From contig PXAU01000071.1 in assembly GCA_003567075.1 (NCBI GenBank), positions 1-29,479 on the forward strand: DNA of 29,479 nt. The letters run 5' to 3'. Below the pieces are notes generated by a model. That model did not search any database. It saw only the letters and a list, made by a program, of their open reading frames with translations, and was not told where the DNA came from. Both the position numbers and the translations under genes were made by a program. This DNA is from Trueperaceae bacterium (lineage in GTDB: Bacteria > Deinococcota > Deinococci > Deinococcales > Trueperaceae). This document shows positions 1 through 9,284 of the stretch, one piece after another; the stretch's first letter is position 1; each line of letters begins with the position of its first letter.

Positions 1-1
1 C

Positions 2-1225
2 ACGCGCTACTCGAAGTACGAGGCCGGCCTGGACGACCTCGACATGGCCGACCTCATGCGCATGCTGCAGGACCAGCTGCTGCGTTCGGGCTTCGACCGC
101 GACCCGTGGGACCCCGACCCGAACGCGCGCGCGACGATGGCCGAGCTCTACCAGGCCATCGCCGAAGCGCTCATCGCCAACGATCTGATCGACGAGCGCA
201 CCCTGGAGCAGGCGCTCGAGGCGGAGGACTGGCTCGAGAGCGATCTGGGCCGGACCGTGCGCGAGTTGGCGCAGCGGCTGGAGCGCGAGGGGTACCTGCG
301 GCCCGGCGAGGGTGACGCCCCCGTGCCAGGGCAAGCGGCCGGCAGCGGCGACCCGGGGCAGGCCACCTTCGAGCTCACCGACAAGGCGGTCGACTTCCTG
401 GGCTACCGCACCCTGAAGGACGTCTTGGGCGCGTCGGGGGCGTCGAGCGTGGGGGCCCACCAGACCGACCGGCAGACCACGGGCGTCGAGGCCAGTGGCG
501 AGACCAAGCCCTACGCCTTCGGCGACACGCTGAACCTCGACGTCGGCGAGACCTTCAAGCAGGCCGCCAGGCGCGGTCTCGAAGGCGGTCGCTTGCAGCT
601 CGAGGAGGGCGACCTGGTGGTGGCCCGGTCGGAGTACTTCTCGTCGTGCGCGACGGTGGTGATGCTCGACTGCTCGCACTCGATGATCCTCTACGGCGAG
701 GACCGCTTCACGCCGGCCAAGCGCGTGGCGCTGGCCTTGGCGCACCTGATCCGAACGCACTACCGCGGCGACAGCATCCGCTTCGTGCTGTTCCACGACT
801 CGGCCGAGGAGGTGTCGTTGCCGCGCCTGGCGCAGTCCCAGGTGGGCCCGTACCACACCAACACCGCCGAGGGCTTGCGCTTGGCGCAGCGCCTGTTGGC
901 GCGGCAACGCAAGGACATGAAGCAGATCGTCATGATCACCGACGGCAAGCCGTCCGCGATCACCGTGCCGGGCGGCCGCATCTACAAGAACGCCTACGGC
1001 CTGGACCCGCTGGTGCTGGGTGAGACGCTGCGTGAGGTGGGCGCCTGTCGTCGCCAGGGCATCCAGGTGAACACCTTCATGCTGGCGCGCGAGCCCGAAC
1101 TGATCGCCTTCGTGCAGCGCGTCTCGGCCATGACGCGCGGCAAGGCCTACTTCACCACACCCGCCACCATCGGTCGTTACGTCCTGCAGGACTTCCAGGC
1201 GCGCCGGACGAAGCTCGTCAACTGA
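2..1225 (+). CDS. VWA-domain protein, 5' end outside the window
   Basis: A von Willebrand factor A domain fills the C-terminal half. Its metal-ion-dependent adhesion site is intact: D-C-S-H-S-M begins at base 668, a Thr follows in the H-T-N-T segment, and an Asp sits in I-T-D-G-K. The N-terminal part is charged and helical. There is an ATG at 44, but the open frame runs to the window edge and the upstream residues (R-Y-S-K-Y-E...) look like the conserved beginning of this protein family, so the true start is probably upstream and ATG 44 is internal. Family members often lie beside a MoxR/magnesium-chelatase-like AAA ATPase; that neighbour would be outside the window, so a chaperone or metal-insertion role is only an inference. 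No signal peptide is visible, so it is probably cytoplasmic. The gene converges on the TPR gene that ends at 1269. Confidence 0.85.
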   Translation, partial: TRYSKYEAGLDDLDMADLMRMLQDQLLRSGFDRDPWDPDPNARATMAELYQAIAEALIANDLIDERTLEQALEAEDWLESDLGRTVRELAQRLEREGYLRPGEGDAPVPGQAAGSGDPGQATFELTDKAVDFLGYRTLKDVLGASGASSVGAHQTDRQTTGVEASGETKPYAFGDTLNLDVGETFKQAARRGLEGGRLQLEEGDLVVARSEYFSSCATVVMLDCSHSMILYGEDRFTPAKRVALALAHLIRTHYRGDSIRFVLFHDSAEEVSLPRLAQSQVGPYHTNTAEGLRLAQRLLARQRKDMKQIVMITDGKPSAITVPGGRIYKNAYGLDPLVLGETLREVGACRRQGIQVNTFMLAREPELIAFVQRVSAMTRGKAYFTTPATIGRYVLQDFQARRTKLVN

Positions 1226-1268
1226 CGCGCCCGCGCCGGTTGCCGCGTGGTCTGCCGTTGCTGCGACG

Positions 1269-2054
1269 TCAATCGAGGCGGCGGGTGAGCCGATCGAGCG
1301 CCTGAACGGCCGGACCGTAGTTCGGGTCGGCGCTCCGCGCGGCCTTGTACGACACCTCGGCCTCGGCAAGCTGCCCCAAGGACTCGTAGGCCTGCCCCAA
1401 GCGGTACCACGCCTCGACGTACGCGGGAGAGGGCAAGCGTGCCTCGCCGGTATCGAACGCCTCGAACACCTCGATGGCCGTCTCGAAGGCTGCGATGGCG
1501 TCCTCGATGCGCTCGAGCGCCAACAGGATCCGACCCCGGCCGACGTGTGGCCACGGCTCCCTCTGGCCCATTGGGGTGGTGGCGGCAGCGGCGAACCCTT
1601 GGAGCGCCTCGTCGTGGAGCCCGGCCTGCCACGCGACCCGCGCCCAATCCATCGCATGCCCGTACGTCGGTTCGCGCAGGAAGGCGTTGTGGAGTTGTCG
1701 CACGGCGCCCGCGGCGTCGCCTTGGGCGGCGCGCAACAGGCCGCCGAGGTGCACCTGAGCGGCCGGCACGCTGCCGCGCGTCAACTCGGTGGCGCGTTCC
1801 AAGCGCGACTGGGCGCCCGCCAGGTCGCCGACGTAGTACAGCGCTCGGGCGTAGAGCAGGTACGCCTCCGGGTCGTCCGGGAAGCGTTCGATCAGCAACG
1901 GACCGTTCAGCTGCGCGGCGGAGTTGTAGTAGCCACGGGCCAACAGGTCGCGCATCTGCGCCATGGCGTCGTCGCGTGCCAGGCCGACCGAGGTAACGAG
2001 CAGCGTGGTGGCCACCAGCAGGACCAGCCCCCGCAGCGGGCCACGCCTCTTCAT
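1269..2054 (-). CDS. Secreted or membrane-anchored TPR protein
   Basis: The 261-residue product begins with M-K-R-R and a hydrophobic stretch (about residues 8 to 24), which fits a signal peptide ending near G-L-A-R. Helix pairs with TPR spacing follow, including L-Y-A-R-A-L-Y-Y-V-G-D and Y-R-L-G-Q-A-Y-E-S-L-G. No catalytic motif is visible, so it is probably a protein-interaction scaffold outside the cytoplasm. It is the last gene of the pyrG-udk-DUF5693-csaB operon. An in-frame ATG at 2078 would overlap csaB by 16 bases and has a GAAGG only 3 bases in front of it. I prefer 2054 because it puts the charged n-region at the terminus, but the start is uncertain. The position after csaB suggests an envelope role; this is inference. 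Confidence 0.8.
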   Translation of the reverse strand: MKRRGPLRGLVLLVATTLLVTSVGLARDDAMAQMRDLLARGYYNSAAQLNGPLLIERFPDDPEAYLLYARALYYVGDLAGAQSRLERATELTRGSVPAAQVHLGGLLRAAQGDAAGAVRQLHNAFLREPTYGHAMDWARVAWQAGLHDEALQGFAAAATTPMGQREPWPHVGRGRILLALERIEDAIAAFETAIEVFEAFDTGEARLPSPAYVEAWYRLGQAYESLGQLAEAEVSYKAARSADPNYGPAVQALDRLTRRLD

Positions 2055-2062
2055 GCCGCAGT

Positions 2063-3160
2063 CTACGCGTTCGGGCATGAGCCTTCGTGAAGCGCTGCGC
2101 GCACGAGCCAGTCGAGGCCGTCGTGCGCTGCCCGCAGCAGCCGCTCGCGTGCGACCGCGTCGAGTGCGGGTGCTGACAGGACGCGCTCGAGATCGCCCGC
2201 CAGGACTCGCGCTGAGGGAGCGTCGGACGGTAGCGGCCAGGACGGTGCCCCGGACCGTTGGGCGAAGCCTGCTACCTTCGGGTCGTACGCGAGCCCGACG
2301 TGTGGGACACCGGCGACCGTGGCCAGGACCAGCCCATGCAAGCGCACCGAAGCCACCAGCCGAGCCCCGGCCAGCGCCGCCAGCGCCAGCTCCGGCGGCT
2401 CGTCGGGCAAACGCCGCAACCCAGGCAGCCGGGTCTGCAGCCGCGCCACCTCGGGTAGGTCGAGCGCCGGTTGGCAGGCCAGCACCTCCACCTTCAGGCC
2501 GCGGGCTTGTGCCTCCTCGCCGAGCGCGCGCAGCACCATCGTGGCTTGCGGGAGCCCGCCGCGCGGCACCAACACCAGCGCGTCGCGCTGTGTCGCGGGG
2601 GGGACGGGGAGCGCCAGGGCGGCATCCGCGACGGCCGTGGCCGACAACCCTAGGCGTTGGGCGAGGGTCAGCGAAGGGGCATCGCGAAGCCCCAAGGGCA
2701 GGCCTCGCAGGGCACGCTGGACCCGTCGTTGGCCACCGACGCTCAAGGGGCCCAGCGACTGCCCGTAGACGACGACACGTCGGCGCAGCAAGCGTGCCGC
2801 GCGGATCACGCCCAGGTAGTACCCCAGGCTGCGTCCGCTGGTCACGTCTTGCAGCAGACCGCCGCCGCCAGACACGAGCACGTCGCTGCCGAGGAGGGCC
2901 GCCGGGAGACCGCGCAGGCGATGCCGCGCGCGCACCCCGTGAAGCGCCCGCGTGTGCGCGGGGTCGATCGACAGGACCTGCACGACCCGCGCCCCGCGGG
3001 CCCGGAGGCCGGCCACCAGGCCCGCCAGCAGCGCCTCGTCGCCGAGGTTGCGGGCCCCGAAGTACCCCGACACCAGCCAGCGTCGACGGTCGGCGTCCGG
3101 CGGCGGCACCGCCGGAACCGCGGCCGCGACCTCGTGCCGCTCGTCGGTGGCGCCGCTCAC
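2063..3160 (-). CDS. csaB: Polysaccharide pyruvyl transferase CsaB
   Basis: CsaB-type enzymes transfer pyruvate from phosphoenolpyruvate onto a secondary cell-wall polysaccharide; the ketal-pyruvyl groups are what SLH domains of S-layer proteins bind. The 365-residue product has the family N terminus (V-S-G-Y-F-G-A-R-N-L-G-D-E-A), the Gly-rich V-S-G-G-G-G-L-L-Q-D segment, the Y-G-Q-S-L-G-P motif and a C-terminal S-V-R-L-H-G-L region. It starts at a GTG whose bases overlap the stop of the DUF5693 gene (GTGA), so the two are probably translationally coupled. The first 25 or so residues are a Pro/Ala-rich extension. A pairing of DUF5693 with csaB is common in bacteria with SLH-anchored envelopes. 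Confidence 0.93.
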   Translation of the reverse strand: MSGATDERHEVAAAVPAVPPPDADRRRWLVSGYFGARNLGDEALLAGLVAGLRARGARVVQVLSIDPAHTRALHGVRARHRLRGLPAALLGSDVLVSGGGGLLQDVTSGRSLGYYLGVIRAARLLRRRVVVYGQSLGPLSVGGQRRVQRALRGLPLGLRDAPSLTLAQRLGLSATAVADAALALPVPPATQRDALVLVPRGGLPQATMVLRALGEEAQARGLKVEVLACQPALDLPEVARLQTRLPGLRRLPDEPPELALAALAGARLVASVRLHGLVLATVAGVPHVGLAYDPKVAGFAQRSGAPSWPLPSDAPSARVLAGDLERVLSAPALDAVARERLLRAAHDGLDWLVRAALHEGSCPNA

Positions 3161-5070
3161 TGCTCGGTCGCCACGTCCCCGCCGCGTGCGTCGGCCTCGA
3201 GCCAGCGCCTGATGGCGAACACCAGCAGCCGTACCAGCGGCACCAGCACCAGGCCCAGCAGCAGGCCGATGGCCAGCGCGATGAGCGTGCGCTGCAGCGA
3301 TATGAGGACGGGCGTGTGGTAGTGGCTGAAGCTGTTCAGGATGCTGGCCTGCGCGATGACGCCGGCGACCAGCAGCGGTCCGGTGGCCCAGGCCGGCCAG
3401 CGCGGGTTGAAGAGCGCCAGCAGCGCCAAAGGATGCCCGACCAGCTCCTTGAAGCGTGGTCGCACGAACAGATCGGCGAGGGCCGAGCGCAGCGCGAGCT
3501 CAGCCTCGGTGGCCGCCAGGATGGGGAAGTTGCCGCGGCGGATCACGACCAAGGCCAGCACCGCCACCACCACGAGCGCTATGGCCACGTCGCCGAGACG
3601 AACCCGGTAGCCCCAGAGCGTGCGCACCCAGGTGGCGGGCCGGTGCCAGCGCAGCAGCAGCTGCGCGGCCATCAGCGCCGGCGGTAGCACGAGCGTGGCG
3701 GCGACGCCCGCGAAGGGCTCGATCGCCAGCATGCTGGCGCGATCGGAACCGACGGCGACGAGCAGCACGGCGCCGATGAGGCTCACGCCGGTCGCGCCGA
3801 GCAGCGCGAAGGGCCGGTGGCGCAGCAGCGCGAAGCCCAGCACCGGGAACACGATGGCGGCCATCAGCGCCGGCGCGGCCCAGCTGATGCCCGTGGCGAG
3901 CAGCGCCATCAGCGCCACCGCGGCGGCTGCCAGCAGGCCCCAGGGGGCGGGGAAGGCCAGGCCGAGCAGCGCCAACCCGATCAGGACGCCCAAGGCCGCC
4001 CCCAGCCGAAGCGCTGGCGACGGCACGTAGTCGACGTCCAGCAGCGCCAGGTCGCCCACCGTGAAGCCCTCGCGTTCCAGCGCCCGACGTAGCTCGCGCA
4101 CCAGCGCCTCGGTGTTCGCGACCATGTCGCCCAACTGCTCTTCGGTGTACGGGCGTAGGTAGAACAGGCGCACGTTGCGTTCGTTGGCCGCCAGCAGGTA
4201 CTTCTCCACCACCTCGGTCGGACGCAGCCGCTGGTTCAGGTAATCCTGGTTGAACGACAGCAGGCGCACCGTGGGCACGCGCCCGGCCACCTGCGGCATG
4301 CCGTCCTGGGGCGTGCCCTCGATCACTGCGGTCAGGTAGTTCTGGCTCACCTCGATGACCTCGCCCAAGGCGTTCGGGTGGCCGGCGACCTGCAGGCCGG
4401 CGTAGATCAGGTAGCGGGCTTCGGGTGGGTAGTCGCTGCCGACGCCCCGCAGGCCCGGGAAGTTGCGCGGCCGGTAGGCGATCTCGAAGCCGGCCGCGGC
4501 CCAGGCCTCGACCTGGGCGCGGTCGACCCCGACGGGGCGCGTCCGGAAGGAGTCGCCCGGCCAGGCGTACCAGGCCTCGCCACCCATCGTGAGCGTCGTC
4601 GGCGCTGCGTCCGTGTTGGTGCGCAGTCGGTCGGCCGCGCCTGGCACGAGCGGCCGCACCAGCGTGGCGTCGGCCGCGACCGGCGGCGGCGGCTCGCCTA
4701 GGAGGGCCGCCACGGCGTGCGCTTCGCGGCCCAGCAGCGCCGCCAGCCGACCCTTGTTGGCGGCGGTCTCGACCGTGTCCTCGTACAGCGCGATGCCGCT
4801 CAGGCCCAGCGTCTGGTAATGCAGGCCCAGCGTCAACGCGTCGGTGCCCAGGTAACTGGCCTGTTCGGCCAGCGCGATCTCGTCCATCACGATGGCCACG
4901 CGCTGCTCGGCGCCCTCCCCGCGGACGCGTTCGACCACGAGCAGCATGGCTGGCAGCAGCGTCAACGCGAGCAGCGACCACAGCAGTCGCACGAGGCCGG
5001 GATGGCGTTGCGCCAGGCTGCGAGGGCGGCGGCCCGACGGCGGCACGCTGGTGCCGGCGGCGGCGCTCAT
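3157..5070 (-). CDS. DUF5693 multi-pass membrane protein
   Basis: The 637-residue protein has one hydrophobic segment near residues 28 to 45, a soluble extracytoplasmic region to about residue 355, and then roughly eight transmembrane helices to the end. The soluble part (V-A-I-V-M-D-E-I and G-L-S-G-I-A-L-Y-E-D-T) is typical of DUF5693 proteins, which are usually encoded directly before csaB. Their biochemical role is not established as far as I know. Topology and context suggest export, assembly or modification of the pyruvylated wall polysaccharide. The ATG start overlaps the stop of udk by 4 bases and its stop overlaps the csaB start by 4 bases, so this is the middle of a tightly coupled operon. 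The family assignment rests on sequence resemblance and context. Confidence 0.85.
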   Translation of the reverse strand: MSAAAGTSVPPSGRRPRSLAQRHPGLVRLLWSLLALTLLPAMLLVVERVRGEGAEQRVAIVMDEIALAEQASYLGTDALTLGLHYQTLGLSGIALYEDTVETAANKGRLAALLGREAHAVAALLGEPPPPVAADATLVRPLVPGAADRLRTNTDAAPTTLTMGGEAWYAWPGDSFRTRPVGVDRAQVEAWAAAGFEIAYRPRNFPGLRGVGSDYPPEARYLIYAGLQVAGHPNALGEVIEVSQNYLTAVIEGTPQDGMPQVAGRVPTVRLLSFNQDYLNQRLRPTEVVEKYLLAANERNVRLFYLRPYTEEQLGDMVANTEALVRELRRALEREGFTVGDLALLDVDYVPSPALRLGAALGVLIGLALLGLAFPAPWGLLAAAAVALMALLATGISWAAPALMAAIVFPVLGFALLRHRPFALLGATGVSLIGAVLLVAVGSDRASMLAIEPFAGVAATLVLPPALMAAQLLLRWHRPATWVRTLWGYRVRLGDVAIALVVVAVLALVVIRRGNFPILAATEAELALRSALADLFVRPRFKELVGHPLALLALFNPRWPAWATGPLLVAGVIAQASILNSFSHYHTPVLISLQRTLIALAIGLLLGLVLVPLVRLLVFAIRRWLEADARGGDVATEQ

Positions 5071-5771
5071 GGCGAGGCCTGCTGACGCCGCGGTGTCGCC
5101 GCCTTGCCGTCGCTCGCCGAGTCGCTCGCCGCGTTGCCGATACCGGCGTTCGCCAGGTGTTCGCGCACGAAGGCGCGCAACACGTCGAGCGCCACCTGGT
5201 TGGCGGCCCCCTCGGGCACGATCAGGTCGGCGTGTTGCTTCGACGGCTCGACGAACAGGTCGTGCATGGGCTTGACCGTGCGACGGTACTGCTCGATCAC
5301 GCTCTCGGCCGAGCGGCCGCGATCGCGCACGTCCCGCTCCAGGCGGCGAATGAAGCGCTCGTCGGCGGGGGCGTCCACGAACACCTTGAGCGTCAAGCGC
5401 TCCCGCAGGGCCGCGTCGTGCAGCACCAGGATCCCCTCGACGATGACGATGGGGGCGCTGGTGACGCGCAGCGTCCGGTCGGAGCGGTCGTGTCGAGCGA
5501 AGTCGTAGATCGGTCGCTCGATCGCCTCGCGATGCACGAGCGCCTCGATGTGCTCGAGCAGGAGATCGTGATCGAAGGCGCTCGGTTCGTCGTAGTTGGT
5601 GCGTGCCCGCGCGGCCAGCGGCACGTGCGGCTGAGCGCGGTAGTAGGCGTCTTGCGGCAGCAACGCCACCCGCGCACGTCCTGCGGTCTCCACCAGGGCG
5701 GCGGCGACGGTCGTCTTGCCGGAGCCAGTGCCGCCGGCCAGGCCGATCACCAAGGGTCGCACCGGCGACAC
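5067..5771 (-). CDS. udk: Uridine kinase
   Basis: Phosphorylates uridine and cytidine to UMP and CMP in pyrimidine salvage. The P-loop G-G-T-G-S-G-K-T-T is at residues 13 to 21. The substrate-binding D-A-Y-Y segment, the N-Y-D-E-P-S-A-F-D motif, Y-D-F-A-R-H-D and the V-E-G-I-L-V-L Walker-B region are all present. At 234 residues it is slightly longer than the usual 205 to 215; the surplus is a polar C-terminal tail rich in Ala, Ser and Asp. The start is a GTG at 5771, 4 bases after the pyrG stop, with a GAGG just before it; a second GTG at 5762 is a possible alternative with better spacing to that GAGG. It is co-transcribed with pyrG, a logical pairing because uridine salvage feeds the UTP that PyrG converts to CTP. 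Confidence 0.95.
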   Translation of the reverse strand: MSPVRPLVIGLAGGTGSGKTTVAAALVETAGRARVALLPQDAYYRAQPHVPLAARARTNYDEPSAFDHDLLLEHIEALVHREAIERPIYDFARHDRSDRTLRVTSAPIVIVEGILVLHDAALRERLTLKVFVDAPADERFIRRLERDVRDRGRSAESVIEQYRRTVKPMHDLFVEPSKQHADLIVPEGAANQVALDVLRAFVREHLANAGIGNAASDSASDGKAATPRRQQASP

Positions 5772-5775
5772 GGCC

Positions 5776-7464
<1,689 letters not shown>

Positions 7465-7472
7465 GGGGGTGC

Positions 7473-7478
7473 ATCGTA
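7473..7478 (-). promoter_or_regulatory. -10 element of pyrG, leaderless type
   Basis: TACGAT on the minus strand lies 8 bases before the GTG at 7464, so transcription would start at or next to the start codon. No Shine-Dalgarno sequence fits between them and no good -35 is visible. The inverted repeat at 7479-7517 occupies the upstream part of the promoter. Confidence 0.5.
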
Positions 7479-7517
7479 CCACCGCCAGCGGTCCGCCCCG
7501 GAGCGCTGGTGCGGTGG
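7479..7517. repeat. Inverted repeat abutting the pyrG promoter
   Basis: CCACCGCCAGCG (7479-7490) can pair with CGCTGG plus CGGTGG (7504-7509 and 7512-7517): 12 base pairs with a 2-base bulge and a 13-base loop. It begins directly upstream of the pyrG -10 hexamer, where a -35 would lie, so a regulator-binding site is possible. It has no U-tract and does not look like a terminator. Confidence 0.5.
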
Positions 7518-7556
7518 ACCGGCCGGCGTGCCGTCGGTGGCGCCGTTGCCGCGTGG

Positions 7557-7596
7557 TACCGTCGCGTTCGTGCGCGCGCTAGCGCGGCTCGCGTAG
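7557..7596 (+). other. Possible leaderless mini-ORF before gmk
   Basis: A TACCGT (7557-7562) lies 7 bases before a GTG at 7570 that opens an 8-codon frame ending in TAG at 7594-7596, encoding M-R-A-L-A-R-L-A. The spacing copies the leaderless pattern seen at other genes here. The gmk start lies 30 bases after the stop. Within it, CGCGCTAGCGCG (7575-7586) is a perfect 12-base palindrome. It may equally be only the gmk promoter and untranslated leader. Confidence 0.25.
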
Positions 7597-7626
7597 GGGC
7601 CGCCACACCGGCGGCGGCGCGCACGG

Positions 7627-8253
7627 GTGGCGCCAGTGACCACAGGCAACGGCATCCTCTTCGTCTTGACCGGCGCCTCGGGGGTCGGCAAGGGCACCGT
7701 CAGGAAGACCGCCGTAGCGGACCTGGGCGACGTCCACTTCTCGGTGTCGGCCACGACGCGTGCGCGCCGTGCCCACGAGGTCGACGGCGTCCACTACCAT
7801 TTCGTCGACGCGAACGCCTTCCAGGCGCTGCTTGCGGAGGGCGCCCTGCTCGAGCACGCCGAGTACGTGGGCGACCGGTACGGTACGCCGGCCGGGCCGG
7901 TGGACGAAGCCTTGGCGCAGGGCCGGGACGTCATCCTGGAGATCGAGCTCGACGGCGCCCGGCAGGTGAAGGCGCGGCGACCCGAGGCCGTGATGCTGTT
8001 CCTCGCGCCACCCTCGCTGGCCGAGCTCGAGCGTCGGCTGCGGGGGCGCGGCACCGACAGCGAGGAGAAGATCCAGCGCCGGCTCGCTCGCGCTCGCGAA
8101 GAGCTCAAGGCGCTGCGCGAGTTCGACTACATGATCGTGAACGATCGCGTGCCCGATGCGGTGCTCGCCTTCCAGTCGGTGATCCGGGCCGAGCGCCTGC
8201 GCGCGGCGAGGTTGAGCGACGCTTTCGTGGTAGCGCTGCAGCGCGCGACCTGA
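7627..8253 (+). CDS. gmk: Guanylate kinase
   Basis: Phosphorylates GMP to GDP with ATP. The P-loop G-A-S-G-V-G-K-G-T is at residues 16 to 24; most homologues have Pro where this one has Ala. The GMP-binding S-A-T-T-R-A-R-R segment and the D-G-V-H-Y-H-F motif follow, with E-H-A-E-Y-V-G-D-R-Y-G-T-P and V-I-L-E-I-E-L-D-G-A in order. The length of 208 residues is normal. The start is a GTG at 7627; a second GTG at 7636 is possible, and neither has a clear Shine-Dalgarno. It lies directly before rpoZ, a widespread arrangement. It diverges from pyrG, so two nucleotide-synthesis genes share an intergenic region of about 160 bases. Confidence 0.95.
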   Translation: MAPVTTGNGILFVLTGASGVGKGTVRKTAVADLGDVHFSVSATTRARRAHEVDGVHYHFVDANAFQALLAEGALLEHAEYVGDRYGTPAGPVDEALAQGRDVILEIELDGARQVKARRPEAVMLFLAPPSLAELERRLRGRGTDSEEKIQRRLARAREELKALREFDYMIVNDRVPDAVLAFQSVIRAERLRAARLSDAFVVALQRAT

Positions 8254-8272
8254 GCGGGGCCACGGCACCTGC

Positions 8273-8278
8273 TAGACT
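8273..8278 (+). promoter_or_regulatory. Possible -10 element of rpoZ
   Basis: TAGACT lies in the gap between gmk and rpoZ, with a weak -35 match (CTGAGC, 8250-8255) 17 bases upstream. It would give a leader of about 50 bases ending in a GGAGG. It may let rpoZ be expressed apart from gmk. Confidence 0.35.
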
Positions 8279-8336
8279 GCCGGGGTCGCGCGTGGCGCCG
8301 GTTCCGGCCGTCGCGCCTGGCGACCCTGGAGGACGA

Positions 8337-8645
8337 ATGGCACAAGAAGGCATCGACCGCCTGATGGCGCTGACCGATTCACGGTACCGGCTCTCGATGA
8401 TCGTGGCGCGGCGCGCCGCGCAACTCAAGGGGGGGGTGCCTACGACCCTGGCGGTGGACGAGCAGCCCGACATGAACAACACCGTGACGATCGCGATGCA
8501 CGAGTTGAGGCTGGGCCGCGGTATTTCCTGGGGCGACGACCTGCCGAGCTGGGACGAGCTGCGCCGGCACGTGGTGGACGAGCGCAGGCGGGAGGAGCCG
8601 AGCTTCACCGTGTCGCGTGCCGACCTCTTCGGCGACGAGGACTGA
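8337..8645 (+). CDS. rpoZ: RNA polymerase omega subunit
   Basis: The omega subunit helps fold and assemble the beta' subunit of RNA polymerase. The 102-residue product has the family core near its N terminus: G-I-D-R-L-M, then S-R-Y-R-L-S-M-I-V-A-R-R-A-A-Q-L. The acidic C-terminal region (S-W-D-E-L, D-E-R-R-R-E-E) resembles omega from Deinococcota more than the proteobacterial type. The ATG is preceded by a strong GGAGG at 5 bases, one of the clearest ribosome sites in the window. The order gmk-rpoZ is conserved in many bacteria and supports the call. Confidence 0.9.
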   Translation: MAQEGIDRLMALTDSRYRLSMIVARRAAQLKGGVPTTLAVDEQPDMNNTVTIAMHELRLGRGISWGDDLPSWDELRRHVVDERRREEPSFTVSRADLFGDED

Positions 8646-8742
8646 CGGCGCGTGCCGGTCGCGGGCCGCGGTCGGCGACCTGTTGCCGGTGCCGTTCTGT
8701 GAGGCGGCAGTGGCGGAGCGACCCGTCCGTAGGTCATGATGA

Positions 8743-9207
8743 ATGAATATGCCGAGTAAAGAGTACCGTCAGCGCCTCATCGAGGAGTTGGTGGAGCGCG
8801 AGTTCATCTCCACCCAAGCCGAGATCGCCGAGCACCTCGCGCGCCGCGGCATCAACGTGACCCAAGCGACCATCAGCCGCGACGTCAACGAGCTGCGGCT
8901 CGTGCGACTGCCGGCTGGTAACGGCCAGCACCGCTACCGCTCGACGCCGCTCGCGGCCGAGGAGGACGTCGTTGGTGAGCTGTCGCAGCGGTTCAGGTTG
9001 TTCGTGCGCGATCTCGACCGGGGCGAGAACCTGCTCGTGATCACGACTGACGAGGGCCACGCCGCCGGTATCGCCTACGTGATCGACAAGCTCGATCGGG
9101 ACGAGATCGTCGGCACGCTGGCGGGGCAGAACACGATCCTGATCGTGTGCCGCTCGGTCGTCCAGGCCGAGGCCCTGCTGGAGGAGTTCGAGACCCTGCT
9201 CCAGTAG
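8743..9207 (+). CDS. argR: ArgR-family transcriptional regulator
   Basis: ArgR proteins are hexameric repressors that normally sense arginine. The winged-helix DNA-binding domain is at about residues 5 to 68, with the S-R-D motif in T-I-S-R-D-V-N-E-L-R-L-V-R. The C-terminal oligomerisation domain spans about 80 to 152. Its usual G-T-I-A-G-D-D-T segment reads G-T-L-A-G-Q-N-T (Q129, N130), replacing two aspartates known to contact arginine in E. coli ArgR; the Gln of the preceding helix also appears changed to Ala. Arginine sensing may be altered or lost. The start is ATG 8743 or 8749 in an AT-rich patch containing TGAATGAATAT, which looks like an ARG-box half site but lacks its partner half. 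No arginine genes are nearby. Confidence 0.9.
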   Translation: MNMPSKEYRQRLIEELVEREFISTQAEIAEHLARRGINVTQATISRDVNELRLVRLPAGNGQHRYRSTPLAAEEDVVGELSQRFRLFVRDLDRGENLLVITTDEGHAAGIAYVIDKLDRDEIVGTLAGQNTILIVCRSVVQAEALLEEFETLLQ

Positions 9208-9256
9208 CGCATTGGTGACGGCGCGCTGCGCTCCGAACGCTCATGCAGACGCGTGC

Positions 9257-9262
9257 TAGCGT
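9257..9262 (+). promoter_or_regulatory. Possible -10 of the 763-residue TPR gene
   Basis: TAGCGT lies 22 bases before the ATG at 9285, and a GGAGG at 9273-9277 follows at good spacing, so this would be a conventional leadered start. No convincing -35 is visible. Confidence 0.3.
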
Positions 9263-9284
9263 GACGCGACGTGGAGGTCACCGC

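Noticed and set aside
1963..3687. Open frame of 574 codons on the plus strand across csaB and DUF5693
   Set aside because: It is Arg/Pro/Ala-rich, matches nothing, and lies opposite two well-supported genes; long shadow frames are expected in such GC-rich DNA.
8655..8695. Terminator after rpoZ (GGTCGC pairing with GCGACC)
   Set aside because: Only 6 pairs, a long loop and no T-tract; such short pairings are frequent at this GC content.
8735..8755. ARG box for autoregulation of argR (TGAATGAATAT)
   Set aside because: Only one half of the symmetric consensus is present and the second half is missing, so I list it only as a remark in the argR entry.
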